64,000 nt of DNA. It comes from Streptomyces specialis. Lineage in GTDB: Bacteria > Actinomycetota > Actinomycetes > Streptomycetales > Streptomycetaceae. Numbering within the stretch: position 1 is the stretch's first letter; each line of letters begins with the position of its first letter. Positions 22,416 through 32,317 of the stretch are shown piece after piece. Both the position numbers and the translations under genes were made by a program. The notes beneath the pieces were generated by a model that saw only the letters and a program-made list of their open reading frames with translations, was not told where the DNA came from and made no database searches. The stretch is taken from positions 231,284 to 295,283 of the forward strand of contig NZ_LN929893.1 of the NCBI RefSeq assembly GCF_001493375.1. Direction: 5' to 3'.

Positions 22416-23399
22416 TCAGGACGCGCGCTTGCGTGGGGTGGACTTCTTCTTCGCGGGGGTCTTCCCGGTCTCGGCCTTCTTGGCCGTTCCCCCGGCCGCC
22501 GTCTTCTTCGTGGCTGTCTTCTTCGCCGCCGCCTTCCTCGGGGCCGCCTTCTTCGCCGGGGCCTTCTCCGCGGCCGTCTTCTTGATCGGCGTGACGGTCG
22601 CCTCCTCGCCCTCGCCGCGCGTCCGGCGCGCGCTGCGGACGCTGTCCTCCAGCGCGGCCATCAGGTCCACGACCTTCCCGCCGACCGGGACGGTCTCCCC
22701 CGGCCGCTCCGGCTCGGCCCCGGCGAGCTTGGCGCTGACCAGCGCCTCCACGGCCTCCCGGTACTCGTCGTGCAGCTCGGACATGTCCACCTCGCCGAGC
22801 GTGTCCATCAGGGTGTACGCGAGGTCCAGCTCGGCGTCCCGGATGGTGACCTTCTCGGCGGGCGCCAGCCCGGCGGCGGGCCGGATCTCGTCGGGCCACA
22901 GCAGCGTGTGCATCCCGAGCACCTCCTCGCCCTCCAGGGCGCGGACCAGGGCGAGGGTCTCGCGCCCGCGCATCGCGAGCTTGGCGATGGCGCCCTTCTC
23001 GGCGCGCCGCAACGCCTCGCGCAGCAGCACGTACGGCTTGGCCGCCCCCGCGTCGGCGGTCAGGTAGTACGAGCGGTCGAGCTGGTACGGGTCGATGCTC
23101 GCGACCGGCACGAAGCCGAGGATCTCGACGGTCCTGGCGGTGGGCAGCGGCAGGGCCGCCAGATCCTCGTCGGTCACCTGCACGACCGTGCCGTCCGCCG
23201 TCTCGTAGCCCTTGCCGATCTGGTCGCCGGACAGCTCCTCGCCGTCGATCTCGCACACCTTGCGGTAGCGGATCCGGCCGTCGTCGGCGGTGTGGATCTG
23301 GCGGAAGGAGACGGCGTGGTTCTCGGTCGCGCCGACGACCTTGACGGGGATGGTGACCAGGCCAAACGAGATGGCGCCCTTCCATACCGTTCGCATCAT
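22416..23399 (-). CDS. ku: Ku DNA end-binding protein
   Basis: Bacterial Ku binds double-strand DNA ends in non-homologous end joining. The 327-aa protein opens TVWKGAISFGLVTIPVKV and shows FRQIHTADDGRIRYRKVCE and the beta-barrel core through LAYTLMDTLGEVDMSELHDEYREA. From about residue 275 it has a Lys/Ala-rich extended tail (APAKKAAPRKAAAKKTATKK), as in many Streptomyces Ku proteins, likely helping DNA binding or threading. Start ATG at 23399 (or 23396). It is divergent from the LigD polymerase gene with 27 bases between the starts. Confidence 0.96.
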   Translation of the reverse strand: MMRTVWKGAISFGLVTIPVKVVGATENHAVSFRQIHTADDGRIRYRKVCEIDGEELSGDQIGKGYETADGTVVQVTDEDLAALPLPTARTVEILGFVPVASIDPYQLDRSYYLTADAGAAKPYVLLREALRRAEKGAIAKLAMRGRETLALVRALEGEEVLGMHTLLWPDEIRPAAGLAPAEKVTIRDAELDLAYTLMDTLGEVDMSELHDEYREAVEALVSAKLAGAEPERPGETVPVGGKVVDLMAALEDSVRSARRTRGEGEEATVTPIKKTAAEKAPAKKAAPRKAAAKKTATKKTAAGGTAKKAETGKTPAKKKSTPRKRAS

Positions 23400-23426
23400 C
23401 TGCCCCTTTCGTGCCAGTCTCAGGGT

Positions 23427-24314
23427 ATGCCTGTGGTCACGGTCGAGGGGCGTCGTCTGACGCTGTCGAATCTGGAGAAGGTCCTCTACGCGGACGGCAC
23501 GACCAAGGGCGAGCTGCTCCACTACTACGCCGCCCACGGCGCCGTGCTCCTGCCCCACCTGCGCGACCGGCCGGTGAGCTTCCTGCGCTACCCGGACGGC
23601 CCGGAGGGCGAGAGGTTCTTCGCCAAGAACGTCCCGCCGGGCACCCCCGAGTGGGTGAGGACGGCCGAGGTGCCGCGCTCGGGCGGCGGCTCGATGCGCC
23701 AGGTGGTGGTCGAGGACCTGGCCGCGCTGGCGTGGGCCGCGAATCTGGTCGTGGAGTTCCACACCCCGCAGTGGCGCGCGTCCGACCCGGGGATGGCGGA
23801 CCGGCTGGTGTTCGACCTCGACCCCGGCGCCCCGGCCACCGTGCTGGACTGCTGCGTGGTGGCGCGCTGGCTGCGCGACCGGCTGGCGGCGGACGGCCTG
23901 ACCGCGTACGCGAAGACCTCCGGCTCCAAGGGCCTGCATCTGCTGTGCGCGCTGCGGCCCGTGCCGTCGGCGGACGCGTCGGCGTACGCCAAGGCTCTCG
24001 CGACGGAGGCGGCGGGCGAGCTGTCCGGGCTGGCGATCGCGGTGATGGCCCGGAACCTGCGGCCGGGCAAGGTGTTCATCGACCACAGCCAGAACGCGGC
24101 CCGCAAGACGACCGCCACGCCCTACACGGTCCGCGCCCGCCCCCGGCCCACCGTGTCGGCGCCGGTCACCTGGGACGAGATCGACACGTGCGCCGACCCG
24201 GCCGCCCTCGACTTCCACCTCGCCGACATCCCGGACCGCCTGGCCGCCCTCGGCGACCTGCTGCTGCCCCTGACCGACCCGGCCGAGGCGGCCCCCCTGC
24301 CCGCGCTGCGCTGA
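23427..24314 (+). CDS. LigD-type primase-polymerase (AEP)
   Basis: This stand-alone archaeo-eukaryotic primase/polymerase domain (295 aa) matches the LigD polymerase module that fills gaps during NHEJ. Seen are LTLSNLEKVLYADGTTKGEL, RPVSFLRYPDGPEGERFFAK, the metal-binding LVFDLDPG (DxD), TSGSKGLHLL, and FIDHSQNAARKTTATPYTVR. No ligase or nuclease domain is fused, as is usual in Streptomyces, where these are separate genes. ATG at 23427 sits 27 bases from ku on the other strand. Confidence 0.94.
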   Translation: MPVVTVEGRRLTLSNLEKVLYADGTTKGELLHYYAAHGAVLLPHLRDRPVSFLRYPDGPEGERFFAKNVPPGTPEWVRTAEVPRSGGGSMRQVVVEDLAALAWAANLVVEFHTPQWRASDPGMADRLVFDLDPGAPATVLDCCVVARWLRDRLAADGLTAYAKTSGSKGLHLLCALRPVPSADASAYAKALATEAAGELSGLAIAVMARNLRPGKVFIDHSQNAARKTTATPYTVRARPRPTVSAPVTWDEIDTCADPAALDFHLADIPDRLAALGDLLLPLTDPAEAAPLPALR

Positions 24315-24349
24315 AACAGCGAGGCGCGGGCGGGGGACGTACCGCCGGA

Positions 24350-26860
24350 TCAGGCGCCGCGCAGCGCCGCACCGGTACGGGCGACCGCCGCCGCCACCGC
24401 CGCCTCGCGGGCGGCCGTGGCCTCCTCGGCGGTCAGCGTGCGGTCCGGCGCGCGGAACCGCAGCGCGTACGCCAGCGACTTCCGGCCCGCGCCGAGCTGC
24501 TCGCCGGTGAAGATGTCGAACAGCCGCAGCGACTCCAGCAGTTCACCCGCGCCCGACCGCAGCGCGGCCTCCACCTCGGCCGCCGGGACCGACGCGTCCA
24601 CGACCAGCGCGCCGTCCTGCGTGGCCACCGGGAACGACGAGATCCGCGGCGCGCTCGCCGGCCCGCCCCCGGCCCGCGCCAGCAGGTCGAGGTCGGCCTC
24701 CATCGCGCACGTCCGCGCCGGCAGGCCCAGCGCCTTGACCACCCGCGGGTGCAGCTCACCCGCGTGGCCGACGAGGGTCCTGCGGCCGTCCACGTCCGCG
24801 TACAGCGCGGCGCACCGGCCGGGGTGCCACGGCGCGTGCCGGTCGTTCTCGATGGTCAGCTCCGCCCGCGCCTCCCGGGCGACGGTCCGGGCCGCCTCGA
24901 CGGCGTCCGCCCAGCCGGCCGGGCGGCCGGCGCCCCACCAGCCCGCCCGCTCGCGGTTCCCGGCGAGCGCGACGGCGACCCGGCGCGGCTGCCGGGGCAG
25001 CGACGCGTTGAGCCGCGCGATCTCCTCGTCGGACGGCCGGCCGGTGACCGGCAGCCGCACCGGGGCCGCCTCGTCGCCCGTGACGCGGAAGACCAGGCCG
25101 GTCTCGAAGAGGGCGACGTCCCCCGCGCCGCGCCCGTGGTTGCGGCGCAGCGCCTCCAGCAGCCCCGGCAGCAGCGTGGTACGCAGCGAGGGCTCCTCGT
25201 CGGAGAGGGGGTTGACCAGGCGTACGGTGCGGCGGCGGTCGTCCTCGGCCGGCAGGCCGAGCGCGTCCAGCGCGGCCGTGCCGAGGAACGGGTAGTTCAG
25301 CGCCTCGACATAGCCCGCCCCGGCCAGCGCGCGGCCCACCCGCCGGTGGAGCCGCTGCCGCCCGGTCAGCCCGCGCCCGGCCGGGGGGCGCGGGAGCGTG
25401 GAGGGCAGCGCCTCGTAGCCCTCCAGGCGGATGACCTCCTCGGCCAGGTCGTTGGGGTCGTTGAGGTCGGGGCGCCAGCTCGGCGGGGTGACGGTCAGCT
25501 CGTCGGTGCCGGAGACGGCGCAGCCGATCTCCTGGAGCCGCCGCACCACGGCCTCCCGCCCGTACGTCACGCCCGCGACCCGGTCGGGGTGGTCGGCCGG
25601 GATGACGATGGCGCGCGGCGCGGCCGGGGCCGTGACCTCGGTGACGCCCGGGTCGGCGGTGCCGCCGCCGAGCAGCACCAGCAGATCGACCGCGCGCTGG
25701 GCCGCCGCGGCGGCGGCCTCCGGGTCGACACCGCGCTCGAAGCGGCGGGCCGCCTCGCTGGACAGCTTGTGCCGGCGGGCGGCGCGGGCCACGGTGACCG
25801 GGTCGAAGTGCGCCGCCTCGATGACGATGTCGGTGGTGCCGGGCGCGGACTCCCCGGCGTCGGCGATCTCGGTGTCGGCGCCGCCCATCACCCCGGCCAG
25901 GCCGACGGGCCCGCCGCTGTCGGTGATCAGCAGGTCCTCCGGGTCCAGGACCCGCTGCGCGCCGTCCAGGGTGGTCAGCTTCTCGCCCGGCTCGGCGCGC
26001 CGGACCCCGAGGGGCCCGGTCAGCCGGGACCGGTCGTAGGCGTGGAGCGGCTGGCCGATCTCCAGCATCACGTAGTTGGTGACGTCGACGGCGAGCGAGA
26101 TGGGCCGCATGCCAGCCTTCTGGAGCCGCCGCTGGAGCCAGATCGGCGCGTGCGCCTCGGGCCGCAGACCGGTGACGGTGCGGGCGACGAAACGGTCGCA
26201 CGCCGCCGGGTCCTTGATCTCGACGGGGAAGCCGTCCCCGTTCGCCTCGGGCACGTCCAGCAGCGCGGGGTCGCGCAGCGGCAGCCCGAAGGCGGTCGCC
26301 GTCTCGCGGGCGACGCCGCGCATCGACAGGCAGTACCCCCGGTCGGGGTTGACCGCGATGTCCAGCACCTCGTCGACGAGTTCGAGCAACTCGATGGCGT
26401 CGGTGCCCGCCTCGTGCTCGGGCGGCAGGACGATGATGCCGGCGTGGTCGTCGCCGATGCCCAGCTCGCGCGCCGAGCAGATCATGCCCTCGGAGACCTT
26501 GCCGTAGGTGGGCCGGGCGGAGATCGCGAAACCGCCGGGCAGCACGGCGCCGGGGAGCACCACGACGACCTTGTCGCCGACGCGGAAGTTCGAGGCGCCG
26601 CAGATGATGTTCTGCGGCTCGCCGGTGCCGTTGGCGGTGCCGACGTCCACCTGGCAGTACCGGATGGGCTTCTTGAAACCGGTCAGCTCCTCGATCGCCA
26701 GCACCTTGCCGACGACGAGGGGGCCGGTGATGTCGGTGCCGAGCCGCTCGACGGTCTCGACCTCGAGCCCGGCCGCGATGAGCTTGACCGCGACCTCGGG
26801 TCCGGTCACGGCGGCGGGCAGGTCGACGTACTCGCGCAGCCAGGAAAGCGGGACGCGCAT
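24350..26860 (-). CDS. pheT: Phenylalanyl-tRNA synthetase beta subunit
   Basis: PheT is the large subunit of the (alpha-beta)2 enzyme that charges tRNA-Phe, and carries the editing site. The 836-aa protein begins [16 protein letters not shown]. It has the EMAP-II-like tRNA-binding domain ([20 protein letters not shown]), the B3/B4 editing core, the B5 region and the C-terminal ferredoxin-fold domain ([20 protein letters not shown]). Start ATG shares one base with the pheS stop. Canonical in length. Confidence 0.97.
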   Translation of the reverse strand: MRVPLSWLREYVDLPAAVTGPEVAVKLIAAGLEVETVERLGTDITGPLVVGKVLAIEELTGFKKPIRYCQVDVGTANGTGEPQNIICGASNFRVGDKVVVVLPGAVLPGGFAISARPTYGKVSEGMICSARELGIGDDHAGIIVLPPEHEAGTDAIELLELVDEVLDIAVNPDRGYCLSMRGVARETATAFGLPLRDPALLDVPEANGDGFPVEIKDPAACDRFVARTVTGLRPEAHAPIWLQRRLQKAGMRPISLAVDVTNYVMLEIGQPLHAYDRSRLTGPLGVRRAEPGEKLTTLDGAQRVLDPEDLLITDSGGPVGLAGVMGGADTEIADAGESAPGTTDIVIEAAHFDPVTVARAARRHKLSSEAARRFERGVDPEAAAAAAQRAVDLLVLLGGGTADPGVTEVTAPAAPRAIVIPADHPDRVAGVTYGREAVVRRLQEIGCAVSGTDELTVTPPSWRPDLNDPNDLAEEVIRLEGYEALPSTLPRPPAGRGLTGRQRLHRRVGRALAGAGYVEALNYPFLGTAALDALGLPAEDDRRRTVRLVNPLSDEEPSLRTTLLPGLLEALRRNHGRGAGDVALFETGLVFRVTGDEAAPVRLPVTGRPSDEEIARLNASLPRQPRRVAVALAGNRERAGWWGAGRPAGWADAVEAARTVAREARAELTIENDRHAPWHPGRCAALYADVDGRRTLVGHAGELHPRVVKALGLPARTCAMEADLDLLARAGGGPASAPRISSFPVATQDGALVVDASVPAAEVEAALRSGAGELLESLRLFDIFTGEQLGAGRKSLAYALRFRAPDRTLTAEEATAAREAAVAAAVARTGAALRGA

Positions 26861-27984
26861 CAGATCTCCATCCCGAACGGCCGGGTGAAGCGCACGTCAC
26901 CCTCGATCATGTCCCTGATGTCCTCGACGTTGTGACGGAACATCAGCATCCTCTCGATGCCGAAGCCGAACGCGAAGCCGCTGTACCGGGCCGGGTCGAT
27001 GCCGCAGGCCACCAGCACCCGCGGGTTGACCATGCCGCAGCCGCCCAGCTCGATCCAGCCCTCGCTGGAGCACGTACGGCAGGGCCGGTCCGGGTTCCCC
27101 ACGGACTCGCCGCGGCAGCGGAAGCAGACCATGTCCATCTCGGCGGACGGCTCGGTGAACGGGAAGTAGTCCGGGCGCAGCCGGGTCCGCATGCCCTCGC
27201 CGAAGAGCGACTGGACCATGTGGTCCAGGGTGCCCTTCAGGTCGGCCATGGTCAGGCCCTCGTCCACGGCGAGCAGCTCGACCTGGCTGAACACCGGCGT
27301 GTGGGTGGCGTCCAGCTCGTCGGTGCGGTAGACGCGGCCGGGACAGACCACGTAGATCGGCGGCTCGCGGTCCAGCATGGAACGGATTTGCACCGGCGAG
27401 GTGTGGGTGCGCAGCACCAGGTCCGCGTCGGCGGACCCGCCTTTGGCGCCCTCGACGAAGAACGTGTCGTGCGTGGAGCGGGCCGGGTGGTCGGGGCCGA
27501 GGTTGAGCGCGTCGAAGTTGAACCACTCCGCCTCGACCTCGGGGCCCTCGGCGACCTCGTAGCCCATCGCCACGAAGATGTCCTCGATCCGCTCCGACAG
27601 CGTGGTCAGCGGGTGCCGGGCGCCGGCCGGGACGCGGTCGTGGGGCAGGGTGACGTCCACCGCCTCCTCGACCAGCACGCGCTCGTCGCGCTCCGCCTCC
27701 AGCTCCCGCTGGCGGGCGGCGAGCGCCTTGCTGACCGCGCCCCGGGCCTGGCCGACGCGCTTGCCCGCGTCCGCCTTGGCGTGCGGCGGCAGGGCGCCGA
27801 TCTCGCGGTTGGCCAGGGCCAGGGGCGAACGGTCGCCGGCGTGCGCGACCTTGACCTCGCGCAGCGCGTCGAGGCTGTCCGCGGCGGCGATCGCCGCGAG
27901 TGCCTCGTTCCGCACGCGGTCGATCTCTTCCGGTTTCAGTGCCTCGACCTCGACAGGGTCGTACGACTTGTTGGGTGCCGACAT
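26860..27984 (-). CDS. pheS: Phenylalanyl-tRNA synthetase alpha subunit
   Basis: PheS is the catalytic subunit. The 374-aa protein has an N-terminal coiled coil (about residues 20-110), class II motif 2 around [20 protein letters not shown], and motif 3 as [31 protein letters not shown] is also diagnostic. An [21 protein letters not shown] insertion has four Cys and may bind zinc, as in other actinobacteria. Start ATG at 27984 ([16 protein letters not shown]). Confidence 0.97.
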   Translation of the reverse strand: MSAPNKSYDPVEVEALKPEEIDRVRNEALAAIAAADSLDALREVKVAHAGDRSPLALANREIGALPPHAKADAGKRVGQARGAVSKALAARQRELEAERDERVLVEEAVDVTLPHDRVPAGARHPLTTLSERIEDIFVAMGYEVAEGPEVEAEWFNFDALNLGPDHPARSTHDTFFVEGAKGGSADADLVLRTHTSPVQIRSMLDREPPIYVVCPGRVYRTDELDATHTPVFSQVELLAVDEGLTMADLKGTLDHMVQSLFGEGMRTRLRPDYFPFTEPSAEMDMVCFRCRGESVGNPDRPCRTCSSEGWIELGGCGMVNPRVLVACGIDPARYSGFAFGFGIERMLMFRHNVEDIRDMIEGDVRFTRPFGMEI

Positions 27985-28108
27985 CTCTTCCCGTGCTTCC
28001 GTGTGGATTGCGCCCCGCTGCGCGCCCCGGGGTGCCCGGGACCGAGTCTAAGGGGGCGCACGTGGCGGTCCGTACGCGGTGGGAGCCCGCGGGAGCGGCC
28101 GGCCGGCG

Positions 28109-29188
28109 TCAGGAGAGGAACGCCGGGGTGCCCGCGGGCAGGATAAATCGGAACCTGGCGCCGCCCCCGGCGGACCGGCCGACGGTGACGGTGCCGCCGT
28201 GGGCCTCGACGATGCCCTTGACGATGTACAGCCCGAGTCCCGTGCCGCCGCGGTCGCTGCCGCGCCAGAAACGCGTGAAGACCCGTTGCATCGCCTCTTC
28301 GGGGATGCCGGGTCCTTCGTCGCTCACGGTGACGGACATGCCTTCCTGTCGTGTGCTGCTCGGCGGTACACGGGCCATCTCGATGGTGACGGTTCCGGCG
28401 CCGTGGCGCACCGCGTTTTCCAGCAGGTTGACCAGGACCTGATCGATCTTGTCGGGGTCGGCCCACAGGCCGGGCAGCGGTCCCTCGACGCGCAGGTCGA
28501 AGCGGTCGGCCGGGCAGCCCCCGTTGACCAGCGTCTTCACATGGCGGCGGACGGCCTCGTCCAGGCGGACGGGCTGGCGGCGCAGCTCCAGGCGGCCGGA
28601 GTCGATGCGGGAGACGTCGAGCAGCTCGGTGATGAGGCGGGTGACGCGGTCGGCGTCGCCGTCGACGGTCTGGAGCATGAGCCGCTTCTGGTCGTCGGTG
28701 AAGCGCTCCCACTTGTCGAGAAGGGTGGCCGTGAACCCCTTGACGGAGGTGAGCGGGGAGCGCAGCTCGTGGGCGACGGTCGCGATCAGCTCGGCGTTGC
28801 TGCGCTCGGTCCGCTTCCTGGCGTCGGTGCCGCGCAGGGTGACGACGAGGCGGCGTACGGGCCCGCCGGGGCCGGTGCGCACGTACCGGGCGGAGACCAG
28901 CACCTCGCGCCCGCCGGGCAGCAGCAGGTTCCGTTCGGGCTGCCCGGAGCGGGTGGCCAGGCCGTGGTACGGGTCGGTGATCCGCCACCAGCGGCGGCCG
29001 TCGAGGTCCTCCAGCGGGAGCGCCTCCTCGATGGGGACGCCGAGCGCGGCGCCCGGCGCCCGGCCGGTGAGCCGCGCCGCCTCGGCGTTGAAGCATGTGA
29101 CCAGGCCGCGCCGGTCGGCGACCACCAGCCCGTCGGGAAGATCGTCGGGCCGGAGGTCCAGCTCCCCGGCGCCGGGTGCGGTGTCCAT
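28109..29188 (-). CDS. PAS-containing sensor histidine kinase, orphan
   Basis: This soluble-looking kinase (359 aa) has a PAS domain at about residues 15-120 (LVVADRRGLVTCFNAEAARL), a HisKA helix with the phospho-accepting His140 in VAHELRSPLTSVKGF, and an HATPase domain with NLLENAVRHG, DEGPGIPEEAM and GGTGLGLYIVKGI. There is no membrane helix and no neighbouring response regulator. It sits between trmH and pheS, its usual place in Streptomyces. The ATG at 29188 was chosen because upstream in-frame sequence is low-complexity. The signal is unknown. Confidence 0.92.
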   Translation of the reverse strand: MDTAPGAGELDLRPDDLPDGLVVADRRGLVTCFNAEAARLTGRAPGAALGVPIEEALPLEDLDGRRWWRITDPYHGLATRSGQPERNLLLPGGREVLVSARYVRTGPGGPVRRLVVTLRGTDARKRTERSNAELIATVAHELRSPLTSVKGFTATLLDKWERFTDDQKRLMLQTVDGDADRVTRLITELLDVSRIDSGRLELRRQPVRLDEAVRRHVKTLVNGGCPADRFDLRVEGPLPGLWADPDKIDQVLVNLLENAVRHGAGTVTIEMARVPPSSTRQEGMSVTVSDEGPGIPEEAMQRVFTRFWRGSDRGGTGLGLYIVKGIVEAHGGTVTVGRSAGGGARFRFILPAGTPAFLS

Positions 29189-29261
29189 CCCGTTCGCCCC
29201 TCTCCCAGTGCGCGTCAGCCTACTAGTGCCCGCCGGGTGCGCCCCGCCCCGGCGGGGGCGG

Positions 29262-30113
29262 TCACCGGGGCGCGCGGCAGCCACCGGGCGCACGCTGGGC
29301 GCGGGCCGAGGCGTAGAGGCACACGGCGGCGGCGGTGGCGAGGTTCAGGCTCTCCGCCCGGCCGTGCAGGGGGACGCGGACGACCGCGTCGGCGAGCGCG
29401 CGGGTCTCCGCGGGCAGACCCCACGCCTCGTTGCCGAAGATCCACGCGGTGGGTCCGCCCATCCGGTCCGCGTCCAGCTCGGCGTCCAGGTCGCGGTCGC
29501 CGCCGCCGTCGGCGGCCAGCACCCGCACCCCGGCGCCGGCCAGGCCGCGCACGGCCTCCCCGACGGGGACACCGACGGCCACCGGCAGGTGGAAGAGGCT
29601 GCCGGCGGAGGCGCGGACGGCCTTGGGGTTGTACAGGTCCACGGAGGCGTCGGTGAGCACCACGGCGTCGGCGCCGGCGGCGTCGGCGCAGCGCAGCACC
29701 GTACCGGCGTTGCCGGGGTCGCGGACGTGGGCGAGCACGGCGACCAGCCGGGGCCGGGCGGCGAGGATCCCGGCGAACGGGCGGTCGAGGAAGCGGCAGA
29801 CGCCGACCAGGCCCTGGGGGGTGACGGTCTGCGAGATCCCGGCGACGACGTCCGGGTCGGCCAGGTGGACGCGGGCGCCGGCCGCGTGCGCCGCGCCGAC
29901 GAGGTCGGCGTGCCGCTCGGCGGCCTCCGGGGTGGCGAACAGCTCGATCAGGGTGGCGAGCCCGTCGGCGCGGTGGGCGACGGCCTCCCGCACCGCCTGC
30001 GGCCCCTCGGCGAGGAACCTGCGCTCCTTGCCCCGGAAGGCGCGGCGGGCCAGGCGCCTGGCGGCGGCGGCGCGCGGGGAGCGCGGGGAGATCAGCTCGG
30101 CGGCGGGACCCAT
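29262..30113 (-). CDS. TrmH/SpoU family RNA 2'-O-methyltransferase
   Basis: This SPOUT methyltransferase (283 aa) would methylate ribose in rRNA or tRNA using SAM. It has the N-terminal substrate-binding region RFLAEGPQAVREAVAH, then motif 1 VLAHVRDPGNAGTVLRCADA, motif 2 AWIFGNEAWGLP and motif 3 VPLHGRAESLNLATAAAVCL, which form the knotted SAM site. It lies downstream of rplT, separated by a hairpin terminator; this is the conserved Streptomyces order. The RNA target is not known. Confidence 0.93.
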   Translation of the reverse strand: MGPAAELISPRSPRAAAARRLARRAFRGKERRFLAEGPQAVREAVAHRADGLATLIELFATPEAAERHADLVGAAHAAGARVHLADPDVVAGISQTVTPQGLVGVCRFLDRPFAGILAARPRLVAVLAHVRDPGNAGTVLRCADAAGADAVVLTDASVDLYNPKAVRASAGSLFHLPVAVGVPVGEAVRGLAGAGVRVLAADGGGDRDLDAELDADRMGGPTAWIFGNEAWGLPAETRALADAVVRVPLHGRAESLNLATAAAVCLYASARAQRAPGGCRAPR

Positions 30114-30180
30114 GGCGGACGGCTCACTTCTGCGCGTCGGACGGTGGACTGCGCGGGCCGGGGGACGAGGGGGGAAAAGG

Positions 30181-30211
30181 CGGACCCGCAGGCACGGGGC
30201 CTGCGGGTCCG
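30181..30211 (-). terminator. Intrinsic terminator after rplT
   Basis: A perfect 13-bp stem (CGGACCCGCAGGC / GCCTGCGGGTCCG) with a five-base loop. On the minus strand it is followed by CCTTTTCC, so it looks like an intrinsic terminator for the infC-rpmI-rplT operon. Confidence 0.8.
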
Positions 30212-30237
30212 GGGCGCCGGGGACGCGGGAACGTCGC

Positions 30238-30624
30238 TCAGGCGGCGGCCTTCGGCGCGTTCACGTCGCTCGGCAGCGCCTTCTGGGCCGTCTCGACCAG
30301 CACGGCGAACGCGTTCGGGTCGTTGACCGCCAGCTCGGCGAGCATCTTGCGGTCCACCTCGATCTCAGCGGCCTTCAGGCCCTGGATGAAGCGGTTGTAG
30401 GTGACGCCGTTGGCGCGGGCGGCGGCGTTGATGCGCTGGATCCAGAGCTGCCGGAAGTCGCCCTTGCGCTTCTTGCGGTCGTTGTAGTTGTAGACGAGGG
30501 AGTGGGTGACCTGCTCCTTCGCCTTCCGGTACAGCCGCGAGCGCTGGCCGCGGTAGCCGCTGGCCTGCTCGAGAATCGCCCGGCGCTTCTTGTGGGCGTT
30601 GACTGCCCGCTTGACGCGTGCCAC
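30238..30624 (-). CDS. rplT: 50S ribosomal protein L20
   Basis: L20 binds 23S rRNA early in large-subunit assembly and in many bacteria represses its own operon. The 128-aa protein reads [20 protein letters not shown] with [18 protein letters not shown] and [18 protein letters not shown], all family blocks. It is last in infC-rpmI-rplT. Confidence 0.98.
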   Translation of the reverse strand: MARVKRAVNAHKKRRAILEQASGYRGQRSRLYRKAKEQVTHSLVYNYNDRKKRKGDFRQLWIQRINAAARANGVTYNRFIQGLKAAEIEVDRKMLAELAVNDPNAFAVLVETAQKALPSDVNAPKAAA

Positions 30625-30737
30625 GTGTGTACTCCTTGTTGCGGGGCCGCGGAGTCGTCACGCGGCCCGGGAACGGATGGGGTCCGGTCGGCTGCCCGGC
30701 GCCCGCCGCCGGATGTCGGCGTGCGGTCGCGGCCGGG

Positions 30738-30932
30738 TCACTTGCCGAGAAGCTTCTTGATCCTCTTGGCGTCGGCCGGAGCCGTCTCCGCGGTGCCGGC
30801 GAGGCGACGGGTCAGCGTCGACGGCTTGTGCTCCAGGTAGTGACGGCGACCGGCGCGCTGGCGCATCACCTTGCCGGAACCACTGATCTTGAAGCGCTTA
30901 CCGGCACCGGTGTGCGTCTTGTTCTTCGGCAT
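30738..30932 (-). CDS. rpmI: 50S ribosomal protein L35
   Basis: This 64-aa protein has the L35 pattern [20 protein letters not shown], then [18 protein letters not shown] and a C-terminal KRIKKLLGK. It sits between infC and rplT as in nearly all bacteria. Confidence 0.98.
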   Translation of the reverse strand: MPKNKTHTGAGKRFKISGSGKVMRQRAGRRHYLEHKPSTLTRRLAGTAETAPADAKRIKKLLGK

Positions 30933-30994
30933 GTCGCCGTTCTCTCCTCGTCCTCTTCGCTGTCTGTGCCCCGCAGGAGGCGGCTGCCCGGCCG

Positions 30995-31687
30995 TCAGGC
31001 CGAGGCCCTCCCCTGCTGGCGCTCAGCTTCCTGCTGGCGCTCGGTTTCCTGCTGGTGCTGGCGCTCGGCCTTGCGGGCGGCCTGCGCCTCCCGGGCCTCG
31101 GCCATCGCCTCGGTCTTCTTCTTGTGCGGACCGAGAACCATGATCATGTTCCGGCCGTCCTGCTTGGGGTTGGACTCGACAAAGCCCAGATCCTGGACGT
31201 CCTCGGCGAGCCGCTGGAGCAGCCGGAAGCCCAACTCGGGGCGGGACTGCTCACGACCGCGGAACATGATCGTGATCTTGACCTTGTCCCCCTGCTTCAG
31301 GAACCGGACGACGTGACCCTTCTTGGTGTCGTAGTCGTGCGGGTCGATCTTCGGCCGGAGCTTCATCTCCTTGATGACCGTGTGCGCCTGGTTCTTGCGC
31401 GCTTCACGGGCCTTCATGGCCGACTCGTACTTGAACTTCCCGTAGTCCATGAGCTTGCAGACCGGCGGGCGGGCGTTCGCGGCCACCTCGACCAGGTCCA
31501 GGTCGTACTCCTGGGCAAGCTCCAGGGCCTTGGCAAGCGGCACGATGCCGACCTGCTCGCCACTGGGACCGACGAGTCGCACCTCGGGGACGCGGATCCG
31601 GTCGTTGATGCGGGGTTCGGCGCTGATGGGGCCTCCTCGGTTGCGCCGCGCGGATGTCTGGCGAACAGCCGCGCTGGTATAGATCAT
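30995..31687 (-). CDS. infC: Translation initiation factor IF-3
   Basis: IF-3 binds the 30S subunit and checks the start codon and initiator tRNA. The protein has the N-terminal domain [20 protein letters not shown], the linker [16 protein letters not shown] and the C-domain [21 protein letters not shown] Gln/Arg/Ala-rich tail of about 40 residues ([20 protein letters not shown]) is typical of actinobacteria. Start ATG at 31687 adds about 22 non-conserved residues before ISAEPRIN; the true start may be a later codon. An attenuator-like hairpin lies 22 bases upstream. Confidence 0.96.
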   Translation of the reverse strand: MIYTSAAVRQTSARRNRGGPISAEPRINDRIRVPEVRLVGPSGEQVGIVPLAKALELAQEYDLDLVEVAANARPPVCKLMDYGKFKYESAMKAREARKNQAHTVIKEMKLRPKIDPHDYDTKKGHVVRFLKQGDKVKITIMFRGREQSRPELGFRLLQRLAEDVQDLGFVESNPKQDGRNMIMVLGPHKKKTEAMAEAREAQAARKAERQHQQETERQQEAERQQGRASA

Positions 31688-31709
31688 GTGGACCGCCGCG
31701 CCGCGGCGT

Positions 31710-31742
31710 CAAAAAACGCCCCGGACGGCACACAGGCGGGGC
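31710..31742 (-). terminator. Leader terminator upstream of infC
   Basis: On the minus strand GCCCCG pairs with CGGGGC around a 14-base loop and is followed by GTTTTTTG. This classic intrinsic terminator lies inside the infC 5' leader, 22 bases before the start codon, a position that suggests regulated attenuation rather than the end of a gene. Confidence 0.7.
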
Positions 31743-31820
31743 TCCACGCAGACCGGGAGTACCGCCGCAGTGTCACCGCGGGGCGCAGCCTGACCAGTGA
31801 CCTGCCGCCCCTCGGGACGG

Positions 31821-31889
31821 TCAGGTGGGAGTGCGGAGCCCTCCACTTGCGGGCCGGAGCACATGGGTGTCCGGCCGGTCGTCTTCCAT
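31821..31889 (-). CDS. Putative leader peptide of infC operon
   Basis: A 22-codon ORF reads MEDDRPDTHVLRPASGGL and ends with RTPT. GAGGTAAG lies directly before its ATG, a good ribosome site. It ends about 80 bases before the leader terminator, the layout of a translation-coupled attenuator. No other gene occupies this leader. Translation is inferred, not shown. Confidence 0.4.
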   Translation of the reverse strand: MEDDRPDTHVLRPASGGLRTPT

Positions 31890-31969
31890 CTTACCTCAGA
31901 CCGGCAAGACCACACGCCGGGCGCCCACCCGGCGTCACCCGCCCGCCGGACCGGCATAGTCTGGGCGCC

Positions 31970-32317
31970 ATGAGCGACGCGAGTGACGACATCGGCGGGA
32001 TGACCAGGGACATCGCGGAGGTGCCCGCGGTCGAGCTGATCACGACCGTCGCGGTGCATCTGATGAGTTCCGCCGCGGTCAACCTGGGGCTCGCCGAGGA
32101 CGGCGAGCGGCACAAGGACCTCGACGAGGCCCGGAAGCTGATCACCGCGCTGGCCGGCCTGGTGACGGCGAGCGCGACCGAGGTGGGTTCCTACCACGCC
32201 GCTCCCCTGCGGGACGGGCTGAAGACGCTCCAGCTCGCCTTCCGGGAGGCGTCCGCCGTCCCGGACGAGCCGGGCCAGGGTCCGGGCGAGAAGTTCACCG
32301 GGCCGGTCCACGGCTGA
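31970..32317 (+). CDS. DUF1844 domain protein
   Basis: A 115-aa protein with the DUF1844 pattern VPAVELITTVAVHLMSSAAV, NLGLAEDGERHKDLDEARKL and LITALAGLVTAS. It is a small helical protein of unknown function, conserved next to infC in Streptomyces. ATG at 31970 gives MSDASDDIGG. It is divergent from infC and its 3' end overlaps the aquaporin stop by 23 bases. Confidence 0.92.
   Translation: MSDASDDIGGMTRDIAEVPAVELITTVAVHLMSSAAVNLGLAEDGERHKDLDEARKLITALAGLVTASATEVGSYHAAPLRDGLKTLQLAFREASAVPDEPGQGPGEKFTGPVHG

Noticed and set aside
22429..23067. Long hydrophobic ORF antisense to ku
   Set aside because: It is the antisense shadow of the Lys/Ala-rich Ku tail in high-GC DNA.
23411..26935. 1174-aa plus-strand ORF spanning ligD polymerase and pheT
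   Set aside because: It is a GC-bias shadow frame across two well-supported genes and has no domain.
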